Position numbers and translations under genes: made by a program. Below the pieces are notes generated by a model. The model was not told where the DNA came from and did not search any database. It was given only the letters and a program-made list of their open reading frames with translations. 64,000 nt of DNA, taken from positions 142,550,172 through 142,614,171 of the forward strand of contig CM077115.1 in assembly GCA_039619475.1 (NCBI GenBank), in the 5' to 3' direction. Within the stretch, counting starts at the first letter, position 1; the number at the start of each line of letters is the position of its first letter. Shown piece after piece: positions 44,716 through 55,264 of this stretch. This stretch comes from Icerya purchasi (taxonomy: Eukaryota > Arthropoda > Insecta > Hemiptera > Monophlebidae).

Positions 44716-44748
<33 letters not shown>
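44046..44748 (+). mobile_element. 5'-truncated Jockey/BS-like element with poly(A)
   Basis: The 174-codon frame 44046-44570 is intact. From about residue 15 it reads ARKARYLGLYLDQRLTWKDH, then LKLRSVNWIIGKYSKLSLQN, KTLLYKTILKPLWKYRAEMW and GTASNSTINVIQRFQNKALR. This is the C-terminal part of a Jockey-type reverse transcriptase ORF, where the family has 'YLGL.LD.RLTWK.H' and 'LKPIW.YG..LWG.AS'. After the stop a short 3' UTR holds a (TTTTG)n run (about 44622-44650) and a poly(A) tail of about 30 bp (44719-44748). It is the least decayed reverse transcriptase fragment here, and so probably the most recent Jockey insertion. Confidence 0.88.
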
Positions 44749-44749
<1 letters not shown>

Positions 44750-44752
<3 letters not shown>

Positions 44753-46164
44753 CTATATTTACATCTGCTAAAATACGGGCTCCCATTAGAAAACTGTCAG
44801 AATAACCGAGAGTCTACAACCGATAGTTTCAATCGTAATGAACAGGCTAGTTTGGTACTTTTTGACACGGCTAAGCCCGTCTTTTCGACACTACTCGGCA
44901 AGTATTTAAATTAAGAGCTCCCAAATTCCTTGCCAAGTCGCTTAAAAAATTCTTTCAATTATTAATTTATACCTCTTAAACGCAAAAATTATCCTTGCTA
45001 GGGTGCTAAAAGGTAGTGGACCCTATATTGTTACACATAATTTTTTCAATGATTTATTCCAAAAATACTAAACATGGAAGCAGAAATTGCAAGTCAAGGA
45101 ACTATGGGCGATGGCTGCATAGAGAGAAAAAAGGGAGGCAGGATTAAAAAATGAAGAAGAATAAGAGTTAAGCCTTAGTTTGGATAAGCCACTGAGGAAA
45201 GAAGAACCATATTATGGACTGAAAATGTGCTCAAAAGTCTGCCCCTGGAAATGGAAGAACGGGTTGATGAATATGAACTATTTCATTGCCCTCAGTACCC
45301 AAATGACCAGGTCTTAATCACTTCAATAAATAGCGAATCGATATAAATTGAAAAGTCCGAGCGCAATATTTTTTACGGTAGACAAATTACCGAAGAATTT
45401 ATAACTTTTCATATCCCAGTATGGCCCAATAAACAAATACCTAGAGTGTAATATTGGGCAACAAACTTACTCTCAATAAATATATACGGTTTATCTCGAT
45501 TAAAGATAACAAATCCCTTGCGGTATACATTCAGCATTTAAAGTCGTACATTTTACTCAAGTTCAAATTTAACAAGCTGGTAATTAACAGATCATCCGTA
45601 CGCCCGGTGATTTTGTATATACTAATCCTTCTCTTATTCATTATTATAAACTATATGATTTCAGATGCACAAGTATGCGTGAAATATATTAAACTATTCA
45701 AATTAGAGGCTATAAAGTGAGTCCCGTATTCTTGATAGGGGTTTTCATGGATTGTGAAATTAAGCTTTTTCACAATGTTCTAAGTCTAATAGATCTAATT
45801 TCCGTGAGATGCGCCATTACTTTTTTTCATTTTCACGATATAAACAATATTCCATTTCAGATTAAGACCTATGAGCAACTTGAGCTGCCTATGACCTCCA
45901 ATTTGGTAGCTAAGTGCCTCAACTATTAGGTTACCACACAACCTTTTAAAATCTGCACTCTGATTCCGTAATGCATTCGCATACGAACGTATTAATTGCT
46001 TTCAGGCAACTGCGCTTCAAAGCTGGTAATAAACTATCTCTGTACGAACATCGTAGACATTAGAATAATTTATATTAAGTTATTAAAACTTTATCTTTCC
46101 ATTCTTTCTCGAATTAATAAATTCCTGTTCCATTCATTTACCACCTTTTACGGTCAGCAGAATT
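44750..46164. other. Gene-free DNA
   Basis: Open frames at 45454-45720 and 45717-45929 have no recognisable domain and probably arise by chance. No element ends were found. Confidence 0.4.
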
Positions 46165-46250
46165 CACTGATATTGTCCCTTTACACTATGAACCTTAACT
46201 TCACAATCCCGACGCTCTGCTAAAGGTATATGCTTTACTTTACTTTACTC
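46165..46250 (+). repeat. SINE 3' fragment
   Basis: CTATGAACCTTAACTTCACAA followed by TCCCGACGCTCTG and (ACTTT)n matches the 3' part of the SINE copies at 61440-61518 and 52440-52507. The head is missing. Confidence 0.65.
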
Positions 46251-47385
46251 TTTCAGTGGGTTATTTTTTATTCGATTGTTTAATTGTACGAGTATTACTT
46301 AAGTATAAATAACAAGTTGGTCGTTTATACAGATTACTCGTATACGACCGGTCATTACATTTGTCAAGCATGGTCTTTTGTTAGCAATGTGCATTATCAT
46401 GAAAAGTAAATCAAAATCTATGTCTCTTCTTAGCGTGAATAGAGTTACACAAGAAGGATAGGATTTTTATTTTTATTTTTTTGTTTATAATCCTTATACT
46501 AATTACAACTGGTCTCCATAGACCATCAAGCAATTGTAGTGGAATGTAAATTAACGCGCAAGGGGCCACCACTATCGAAGTTCCCAAGGAACATCTATTC
46601 AAGTTTTAAATAAAGTCAAAGACTCTAGAGCGCTTATCGAATTTCTTGCCTATTGTCAAGCAGATTAATAGCCAACCGGTTTGGGTTTCTAAGCGACTAG
46701 TATACCGTTGGGCGGCTAGTTTTATTTCTTCCTTTACGTAAGGTATGTTAAAATCACTATGGAGTGTGTCTGTGGAAACGTACCAAGGAGATGGTACAAT
46801 AAGTTTAATATTTAAAGAAAATTAATATCATTCGAGCATTTATTTTTTACGAAATGTGTTATCGTTCTACCATATTTGTGCGGCGATTTTGGAGCAAATT
46901 AGTGTATATATAATAACAAACCGTTACTAAGTAAATATTAGTTGAATATTAAAATTAGCTTTCTTCCTGATATCCAGTTCATGTTACATGTTCTTTTGAG
47001 TTTTCGTTTAAATTCAATAATTTTTCTCTCGCTTAGAAATATCTGTTCGAATCATTATTTTCTTTTCTCCTTTTCAATTAAATTGAATTAATCTCGTCGA
47101 CAAAAAACGGTTGATTAGATATACCTATTTTTACCTTTTTGTTGTGAGGGAATATACTCGTAGGTAGCACATTTATGATGGCAGATCTATATGCGAACTA
47201 CGTAAGACTTTACTTAAATCTGATTATGATCGATTTTTATCGTGACACAGATGCAATCCAAGTGTGTTGTTCGCCTATATACTAATATTCATTGGCGCAG
47301 CATGAGTGACAGTTCGACATTGCCTTTCACAAAACTGTTAGAAATTGTTTTTTACTATAATAGATTTTATTAATTTCATTCCCCC
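46251..47385. other. Gene-free DNA
   Basis: The minus-strand frame at 46411-46602 and surroundings are unrecognised. Confidence 0.4.
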
Positions 47386-47389
47386 TTTC

Positions 47390-48360
47390 CCCTTGGGTTC
47401 GTCAATCAAGAACCTTAACCCATAAAACAAATAGAAAGGAAAGAAGCAGGAACACCTACCTAAAAGGTTAAAATGCTATGCGATCAGAAATGAAAAGCAC
47501 AAAGGAAAGTAACAGGAGAATAACAGTAGCAATTGGGAAGGATAGAAGAAAGGAAACACTGAAAGGAGCCAGAAGGACCGGCGCCAGGAATTAAGAGTAC
47601 AGGTGGGAGCATTTTTTAAAAAGAGCACAGCCTTCAAACAGGACATGATTAGAGTTGTCTATAAGCGGAGGATCTGAAAGGACAAAAAAGAGAAGCAGGA
47701 AGATAAAATCGGAAACGTGAAGAAGAGAGGAGGGAGAGACCAAGTCTTAGTCTAATTAAGGGGACAATAGCAGAACAACGAGAAGAGGGAAAAGCTTGAA
47801 ACCAAGTCTGAGAATTGGGAAGGGGTTGTAGAAGGAGGTAATGGGATGAACGGTTGGGGAAGAGAGAAGGGTAGATGTCCACCCATAGTCTAGAATGATT
47901 ACTTGAGAAATGAAATAGGATGTCAGAGGTGGAGGTCCCCCTTGTAGAGGAGATAAAGGAAACAGTACGAAAAATAGAGATAGCCTCAGCTGAAAAGATT
48001 GAGCAGAAGGAAGGGATACTGGAAGATTCCGAGTGATTCAATGAGAGGGCTGTAAAAGCTCCACCCACTCCATTTCCACTTTTGGAACCATCAGAAAAGA
48101 TTTTTACATGGAGAGAAAATGAAGAATTTAACGTTTGAAGATATTCATTAATTACTAAGTTTTGGGAAGAAGAATTAACGCAAAGACGAAGAGCGTAGAA
48201 ATAGAAGAGCTGCCATATGCTGTTGAAGTCGATAGAAAAGTAAAGAAACTTATTGAAGGAATATATTTGAGGAGAGAATTTGGAAACTCGAGCAGCGATG
48301 AGAGCTAGAACCGAAATTTTATGAGGAACAAAACGCCAGTGACATTTAACGTACAAATAG
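47390..48360 (-). pseudogene. I-type LINE, RNase H and 3' end, minus strand
   Basis: The open frame 48356-47649 contains an RNase H start (VKIFSDGSKSGNGVGGAF), then SFCSIFSAEAISIFRTVSFI with the catalytic Glu. The third Asp region is truncated (TSDILFHFSSNHSRLW), and the usual WIPSH segment is missing. The frame passes directly to a C-terminal RLRLGLSLLSSSRFRFY-like part, so an internal deletion of about 60-80 codons is likely. Downstream sequence to about 47390 is 3' UTR. It is related to the plus-strand copy at 49244. Confidence 0.8.
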
Positions 48361-48389
48361 GAGGAAATAAGCTTATTATTATTATTATC

Positions 48390-48960
48390 GTATGGTCCGA
48401 TACAGAAAGTTGTTTATAACAGCACGTCCAGGTTACGTATCCATGTCAACGCTAATGGTGACACTTCGTGAATATCATTAAAAGTTCCGTCAAAGGCTCG
48501 ACTCGGGCATCCATGCACAATGTGTTCAATGGTTTGTCCAGGGTATCCGCAATCACTGGCAGCGTCGTTTTTAAATTTCCATCGCGTTATCAACTCGTTA
48601 CAACGTCAATTTTCAATCCGAATGCGATTTAGTTGCAACCATTCGCTTCGGGCTAAGTCAAAACCGTTCACCTTATGATCAGGGTATGTGACCAGTTTCC
48701 GTTTATCTGGATTTGAACAGATCCTTTATTCTTGGCATTCGTTTTTAGGAAGCTCAACATTCGCCGCGTCGGTAAACTGCTAAAGCATGTAATGTTGCCC
48801 AAGTATCTTGGAATAACCTTCGGATAACCTTGGATAGACAGCTCTCACATATCGGAAACATTTTTGGAAATATGCAAATTCAAATATGTTTTCCTCAAAT
48901 TTTTAATAACAATTATGTTCGAATTTCGACCAATGGGCTATCCAGTTGTTTTTCGGAAAA
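48390..48960. pseudogene. Two non-LTR fragments in opposite orientation
   Basis: On the minus strand, 48700-48390 reads FDLARSEWLQLNRIRIE, then ITRWKFKNDAASDCGYPGQT followed by IEHIVHGCPSRAF: the C-terminal CxC...H...C segment of an R1/Jockey-like ORF. On the plus strand, 48720-48960 reads FVFRKLNIRRVGKLLKHVML, then PKYLGITFG, then HISETFLEICK, a reverse transcriptase thumb fragment. The two parts are normally successive in one protein, so one was inverted or they come from two copies. Confidence 0.65.
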
Positions 48961-49029
48961 AGATAAAATTTAATAAAACTACGCAGATCGTGCCAATTTT
49001 TAATAATGTTTCTGGTTTATGAATTTTGA

Positions 49030-50090
49030 TTTTTTTTTTTTTTTTACCTCGTTTTAGTATAATAAATTACATTTCATTCGCAAACTGTGCTCCGATTTTT
49101 CTCTGTCTCGGCAAACTTTATCTCTTATATGTTACCAAATCTCAACTCCTATTCTATCTCCTATCGCTGGCCGTCTTATCAAGTTTTCTCCGTATATCTA
49201 CACTCACGATAAAATCCCTTATTTCTCCTTCAATTTTTCCTTTTTGCTTCATCCTATTAACTGCTTTTATTCTCCGATACCTTCTAAACCTGTCCTTCAT
49301 AATGTTGTCAGACCAGAATTTTTACTGAACCTAGGCTCTTCTTTCTCTAACCATTTTTTGATCTTCACTGATGGCTCCAAAGGACCCAATGGTGTTGGCG
49401 CAGCTTTTTTCTGTCCTTCTCTAAATTACGTCGAGTCCTTAAAACTTCCCTCCTTTTGTTCAATTTTTTACGTCGAGTCTTCTGCTATTCTACGTGCCAT
49501 TCTTTTTATCAGATCCTCACTTGTCTCTCGTAATCTCCTTATCTTGTCGATTGCTCAAAGCGTGCTGCAGGCTATCGCATCTTCTCTCCCTTCTCTCTCA
49601 ACCGACTACGTCATTCTACTTATTCGCTCCTTGATTCATGATCTCTTCCTTTCCCACTTAATCCAAACGGATTTCTTTTGGATTCCTAGTCATGCCGGAT
49701 TCGAGGGAAACGAGTTAGTTGACTCATTCGCTCGATTATCTTCTTCTTCTGGTAGCTTTCTTCCTATTTTCGCAGCTTCCAATATTCCCTCCTGTCTACA
49801 GCTACTCATTTCAGACTATGGTTTAACCCCTACGTCTCCTCATTCTCCATTCCGGACTCCTTTTTCTTATCTATTCAGCATTCCCTTCCATGCTTTTCCT
49901 GACTTTTCTTTTATGTACCGCTTCAACCGCTCTCCGATTTGCCGCCTGCGTTTTGGACATAGTTTGCTTTCTTCCTCGCTTTTCCGTCATTCTTTCGTGC
50001 ATTCTCCTTACTGTCCATTGCACCCCTTTAGCAATCAATTTATTTGTGATCCCGATCATATTATGTTCGGTTGTTACTGAACAAGCTTCT
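49030..50090 (+). pseudogene. I-type LINE, near-complete RNase H domain
   Basis: The 278-codon frame 49244-50080 carries a readable RNase H. HFLIFTDGSKGPNGVGAAF is the first Asp. LPSFCSIFYVESSAILRAIL is the Glu, which follows YV instead of the usual A. LLILSIAQSVLQAI is the strand where the third catalytic Asp should be, here Ala after SI. FFWIPSHAGFEGNELVDSFA is the His and last Asp. After it comes the tail CRLRFGHSLLSSSLFRHSFV, then YCPLHPFSNQFICDPDHIMF. Loss of one catalytic Asp would inactivate the RNase H. Upstream (49030-49240) the frame is broken. The end near 50090 abuts a Helentron remnant. Confidence 0.85.
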
Positions 50091-50209
50091 TTTGACATAG
50101 ATATGTCTTAGTTATGGAGGGTCATTCTAGAAATTGCGCCACCAAAAAATGTAACGGAAGTGGCCTCCTCGATCACGCGATAGGAAATAATAAAAATTGA
50201 TCATCTTTA

Positions 50210-50340
50210 AACTAAGAGTTACATATCGCAGTTTTCGCATCACAAACCGTTGTTAAGTATCACTAATGTTCAATAAATACTCTATACGTTAAATATAAAA
50301 TAGTTTTTGATTTTCCATATCCTAGATGATTTAAATTCGG
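50210..50340 (+). repeat. Helentron 3' end, first of two in tandem
   Basis: ACTAAGAGTTACATATCGCA, then CATCACAAACCGTTGTTAAG, then a 'caataaatac', 'gttaaatataaaat' and 'ttccatatcctagatga' series. The same series closes the second copy at 51485-51595. It represents the end of the endonuclease frame plus 3' UTR. Confidence 0.7.
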
Positions 50341-50422
50341 AATATGATGAGGGAATTTTGTGGCGAGAAATGTCTTTATAACTAAGCTACCGCGATAGTT
50401 AAACCAGTTAGCGTGTGTCGGG

Positions 50423-51044
50423 ATGTCGTCCGGTGAACGTGTGAGACAGTTTCGTCAACGTCAGCGAGAGGAGAAAGAGCGCCAGGAGTATACCGAATTT
50501 TTGATGATTATTGTTTTCCTCTAGTACAACAGAGGATGAGAAGATGCTTTCCTTCAGAGCAATAAAGGCGAAAGAGAAGAAGAAGAAAGAGGGTGAGAAG
50601 TATGGAAGGTACCGATTAAAACGGAATATGAATACGGAGCAACAAACACGTCAAGCAGAACGGGAAACCTTGACCAGAAAGCAAAATGTTCAAATCCGAT
50701 ACTACCGCAGCCGACGTAGAGTTCATTAAACGTTTCTGTGACATCTCGTTTGGTTTCGCTTGTTCTGTTTGCGACCGCCTTTGGTTTGAAAACGATCTAC
50801 GTTCGGCATCGAATGAATGCACACGGACACATTGGCCAAAATATTTCCAGATGAGAATGTATCCGACTTCAAGGTATGTCAGACTTGTTATAAAACACTC
50901 GGTGAGGGAAAGATACCATGTCTGTCTTGTTCCAACGGTTTCGTATACCCACCGTATCCGGCACATCTACCTCCACTGAATATCGTTGCGGAGTTCAAAC
51001 GCAACACAGTTCGGATTGGTCCGGTGTGCATCTACGAGAACTAA
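50423..51044 (+). pseudogene. Helitron N-terminal DUF6570-like region
   Basis: From ATG 50423 the frame reads MSSGERVRQFRQRQREEKER and soon stops. It resumes at 50686 with VEFIKRFCDISFGFACSVCD followed by RLWFENDLRS. A shift near 50840 gives PDENVSDFKVCQTCYKTLGE, then KIPCLSCSNGFVYPPYPAHL and PPLNIVAE. These paired Cys motifs (CSVC, CQTC) and the NGFVYP-x2-P-x-HLPPL ending are those of the DUF6570 region in the N-terminus of Helitron proteins of arthropods. Overlapping minus-strand frames are shadows. Confidence 0.8.
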
Positions 51045-51114
51045 GCATCGTCATCGGAACTTCAATCTACAGAACACGAATTTTTAAAATACGATCCAAA
51101 AGAAGTACAAGTGA

Positions 51115-51542
51115 AAAGGATGTCTACGTCACATGCCGGTGTAGGAGATATCTATGCAATCGAGACCACGGATAACGGAAGACGAGAGTGTCTCCGTTTA
51201 CATTACACCAGGAACACCGGTACGTTCAATTGAAGATTTCTATGAGTTGAATTTCATGATATACAGTCGAAAGGCGTGTGTGTCAGAGAGAAGGATTATC
51301 ATTTGATACCCATCGTTCTTGGTGGAGATATAAACATAAATTTACAAAGCAGCCAAGGATCTCGGTTCATCGAGTTCATGCGTGAAACATTCAATCTCGA
51401 ACTGAACAACGACCCATTAATCTCGACAACCAGAAACACCACATGCATTGACGCAGTTTTCTCACGTCACGTTAATCATCTGAAAACTAAGAACTTCATA
51501 TCGTACTTTTCCCATCACAAAACTTTGTTAAGTATGCAATAA
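51115..51542 (+). pseudogene. Helentron endonuclease domain, broken
   Basis: An early strand series is readable: RMSTSHAGVGDIYAIETTDN, then SVSVYITPGTPVRSIEDFYE and LNFMIYSRKA in other frames. The catalytic strand follows at 51306 (IPIVLGGDININLQSSQGS), then FIEFMRETFNLELNNDP, TTRNTTCIDAVFSRHVNHLK and SYFSHHKTLL. The D and N of GDIN, and the DAVFSRH and SHHK segments, are the EEP-fold landmarks. Helentrons are known to carry such an endonuclease at the C-terminus. Confidence 0.78.
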
Positions 51543-51659
51543 ATACGATGTATGTTAAATATGAAATCGTTTTTTATTCCCTTCTCCTAGATGAATACAT
51601 TAGTTGTGTAAGTAACTAGTTACGTAATTCTAAAACATCTCCATGATCTGAGCTATCTC

Positions 51660-51893
51660 CCAAAAGGGAAGTCGTTTGTAAAGTTTTATTCCTTTCATTT
51701 ACAAATCGGTATTCCCACTTCATACTGTGCTTCATTCATTCCCGCTCTTCCTTCTCCTTCTGTTATCCAAGCTTTTGATTCTTTTCTGTCGGCTATCTTT
51801 GATCGTGTAAGGATCTGAGTCTCTCTTACCCCTCTGTTTCATTGTTCTTGGATCAATGTCCAGGTTAACAAACCCATAAAAAAATCTTTTTTT
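51660..51893 (+). repeat. LINE 3' end, plus strand, of a tail-to-tail pair
   Basis: It runs from ACAAATCGGTATTCCCACTT through TTCTCCTTCTGTTATCCAAG and TCGGCTATCTTTGATCGTGT to AACCCATAAAAAAAT. The sequence is homologous to the reverse complement of 51905-52100. The terminal 'acccata(A)n' is the same as in the LINE copies ending at 35013 and 62925. Confidence 0.8.
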
Positions 51894-51904
51894 TTCTTTT
51901 TTTT

Positions 51905-52100
51905 CTTTTTTTTATGGATTTGTCCATAAGGACATTGGCCCAAGAACAAAGGAAAAAAGGCGCAAGAGACTCAGAACTTTACACGATCAGGGATAGCCGA
52001 CAAAAAAAATCAAGAGCTTGAGTAACAGAAGGAGAAGAAAGTTAGGGAATGAACAATATACTGTATGGAGTGGGAATACCGATTTGTAAAAGGGATTACC
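51905..52100 (-). repeat. LINE 3' end, minus strand, of a tail-to-tail pair
   Basis: Reading from 52100 down it repeats the same series as the plus-strand partner (ACAAATCGGTATTCCCACTC ... TCGGCTATCCCTGATCGTGT ... AATCCATAAAAAAAAG). The two copies meet tail to tail through a T-rich then A-poor junction at about 51888-51915. Confidence 0.8.
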
Positions 52101-52269
52101 AAATCTATATAATTACAACTCGAGAACGGAAGGGCAGCTTCCCTTATTTACCACGTTAAACAAAAAATATAGGTATTATTTTGCGATGAAATGAATTCGT
52201 TCACGATACTTCTAGGGCGACTTTAAGTATTGCATAAACTAATAAAATACTTCTTCAAAATTGAACAAT

Positions 52270-52507
52270 GCTTGGCCACCGAATCAGAGGTATCACGGGT
52301 TCTCGGGAGTTATTTTGTTCCGAATCCAAGTCGCTCCCAGCAATGTATCTGAAATCGAATATTGGTTATACCAGAGAAATCTGATAAGGTAAAGGCGAAT
52401 CCGAAATAAAAAGGAACTGATCCCAGTACTCTCTTTAGATCTCTTAGGCTTAGTACATTATGAAAAGCTTAACTTCACAATCCATGATGCCCTTTTACTT
52501 TACTTTA
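52270..52507 (+). repeat. SINE copy
   Basis: GCTTGGCCACCGAATCAGAGG, CACGGGTTCTCGGGAG (decayed B-box), CCGAATCCAAGTCGCTCCCA, ACCAGAGAAATCTGATAAGG, GGCTTAGTACATTATGAAAA and a (TTTAC)n tail follow the same order as at 32467-32736. The first 15-20 bases are missing. Confidence 0.82.
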
Positions 52508-54435
52508 CGCTCTATTTTTAAATGTTACTGATCTGCAAGTTCGGTGTATGAATGCGAACAAAGCCCGGTCGCCATATGAATAATGTGATAAAAATTTGGT
52601 TGCTTACAGATGCAGTTTAATTTACTAATATCATACAATAACGAGGGAGAATATAAAAAAATTTGCCGCGATCGTGTCCCATCAAAAATGATGGACAATA
52701 GAATGGCGGATGCTAGTAAAAAATGTCCAGTAAAAGGGACAAGGTCGCCTGACACATTAAAGGAAATTTTTGAATTTATTTTTATTGTATTTTTTTCTTC
52801 TTCTTCAACTCGGATTATTATGATTTCTCCGGGCATTTACCTAAGCGAAAAAGCCCCAAAAATACGGTGTTTTGAAAAAACAGGCTAGTGAAACATATTT
52901 AAATCATTTGATAAATTACGAACTTATCATGGCTGGCGAAATGATTTGTCGATGGCGCGTATTTGAAGTGGGGTCGATTTTCACTGTTATCTGTTAGCGG
53001 AAATAGGTACATTTAGCAGGGCGCTTTTTGGTCGAAGGGAAACAGCAGTTACGCCCGCGCGCGTCATTAATAAAGTGTCAATCAATTAACCATATCAAAG
53101 TCTGCTGAATGATTAAAACTGATAACATTAAAACGTATTATCGCTTTATATTTATATGTTTACATAATTCAATGAGTTTGTCAGTTTAGCGTGAGAAATT
53201 AATTAACACATTAATTAAACTCGAGATACCGGCGCGCGTATGACATAACAGCCGGTTCTGACCAATGATAACAAAAGTTTTATGACATACATTTTTGCTC
53301 GTGTATCACTTCTTGGAAATATACCGTTGCCATGTCGTCGTAGTAATAATAGTGCGATAATATTGTTTAAACGAAGACATATATATTGGTTCATCGCTAT
53401 TACTGTTGTTATCGAATTTGGTTCGAACTGAAACACGGAAAAATTGTATTTTTCTAGTGCCGAGAAATAAAAGCGCTTCACTCACTTGCTAAAAAAATTA
53501 TTTTTATTCACTTCAACGACCTGCAAACACACTCCTTATCGAACTAGAGGAACGACCCAATGGAAAGACTTTGGTTCCAAGTTTAAACAGTCTGAAATGA
53601 ATCGAGTATAGAGAAAAGAGTATAGATGAAGTGAACTAGCCTGTTTTACCCTTTTTAGTGCAACTGCACGTTTACTCAGAAATCAGAGAAGGAAAGATGA
53701 GTTGATTCAATTTTAATTCTTTGGAGGTTGCATCTGTAAGAAATGTAGAGGCCAAAATGTGGAAAGGAGACTAAAGACAAAAACGAGACTAAGGCAACAG
53801 GAAGAATGAGCAAAATGCAGACGAATAATAGAGAAACAATGAGAGTTTAGATGGAAAATTATTAGATAGACAAATAAAAGGAACAACTACTGGAAATGAA
53901 AGTAAAAATAATTCGCCAAAATTTGTCTTTAAAAAAATAACTTAATAAACGCTGGAAGAATCGGCTACCCGAGTTATGGGAAATCAGCTGGCCCGTATTT
54001 TCTTCGATTATGTACGTACGACGAAAAACAGATGAAAAAATCGAGTTACGGTTAGTGAAGTCGCCTTAGGTAGGTTAGCTGCGAATAAGACGTTAATCAA
54101 ATAAGCAGTCGTGGACATAAGAGCGATCACTGGTAGAAGACCTTACGCAGGTGATTCCAGTAGTGACAGAATTAAGGCCAGAGGAAGTGGATGAACAGAT
54201 TGGGAACTATCTACAAAACTCTTCAATTCCGCGAATGTCTTTAATCCTTGGCGAGCTGAGACCGTCTGTACAAGTATGTCTCACCCGCTTTCCCTATAGT
54301 ATACCGCTGCCTTGTGGTTAAGGTGTTTACTCAAAAGCTAAGAAAGTAAATCCTGACAGAAAATCCCCCAGCAGGTGACGGGATAGCGCTGGAGTTGATC
54401 CTATGAACATCGCAAGCGGGATAATCATTACTGAA
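52508..54435. other. Gene-free DNA
   Basis: No supported gene. The frames at 52610-52888 and 53215-53481 have no recognised motif. A tRNA-like word (CTGCCTTGTGGTTAAGGTGT near 54310) may be a fragment of the SINE head. Confidence 0.4.
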
Positions 54436-54674
54436 TACAGGCGTGATGCGTTTATAGCAGAAATGGCTGTGTTATATAAGTGGTGCACCTATGGCAGAAG
54501 CGGATAGATAACTGCGCTGAAGAAAGCAATGGAAAACTACTTCAGTATAATTTCCACGAAAGTAATCACCGTGCAAGACAAAACTATACCATTGGCGGCC
54601 CCAAGTTCCCGGTGCCACTCTGTAGCAGGAGTGCGAAGAATCCCTGAAAGTAAAAAAGTCCTGCAAATGTGGTT

Positions 54675-55264
54675 CTATAGGTAAGTGGAATGTGTACACA
54701 CGTTATATAACCCTTGGGGAAATTAGCAAACGTGATTTAATGCGCAGACGAAAATTGAATGTACTTGGCTTTAGTGAGGTGAAATATCCTAGAACTGGAG
54801 AGATCATCACAGAGAATGCGGCCGTATATTGTGTAGGTGATAAAGGTGGAAAACATCGCAGAGGAGTTGCAATGATGATTGGTTAACAGCGTTCTAGTTT
54901 TTGTTCCTCATACTGATTCAGTACTATACAGCCAAAAGCGCAACTAGTGGACATCAACATTATACAGATATATGCATCGACGGCTAAAGTATCAGAGGAC
55001 AAGCTGAAACAATTTTATAGAGATATTGGAACAGTACTAAAAAAATCGTAGGAAACAGGAAGCTCTACGTACATCGTAGGTCAGTTCAATGCCAAAGTGG
55101 GACGTACGATTGCAAAAGGAACGATAACGGGACTATTTGGATTGGGGGAGAGAAGCGAAATACAATGTTGATAACAAAATTACCTAACTATTATGAACAG
55201 TTATTCTGCAGCCGATGCACCAGGAGCAATAGTTCGAAATCAGATTGATTGTATAATAGTTAAC
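54675..55264 (+). pseudogene. RTE endonuclease domain
   Basis: The frame at 54675-54886 reads GKWNVYTRYITLGEISKRDL, then LNVLGFSEVKYPRTGEI (the LG-x-SE catalytic Glu) and GGKHRRGVAMMIG. After stops the second part (about 54940-55264) reads INIIQIYASTAKVSEDKLKQ, then FYRDIGTVLKK, STYIVGQFNAKVGRTI (the GDFNAKVG site with D changed to Q), LFGLGERSEI and IVRNQIDCIIVNE. These match the APE-type endonuclease of RTE elements, often annotated as craniofacial development protein 2-like. The Asp-to-Gln change in the GDFN box and at least two stops make it inactive. Confidence 0.85.

Larger units (their letters stand above)
50345..51600 (+). mobile_element. Helentron-type Helitron remnant, second of two in tandem
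   Basis: The element has its N-terminal protein part (50423-51044) and its C-terminal endonuclease (51115-51542) but lacks Rep, helicase and the rest, so an internal deletion of several kilobases is implied. It starts immediately after the 3' end of another copy, giving the head-to-tail order common in rolling-circle elements. Confidence 0.75.

Noticed and set aside
50616..50966. 116-codon minus-strand frame
   Set aside because: Antisense shadow of the Helitron DUF6570-like region, which is recognisable on the plus strand.
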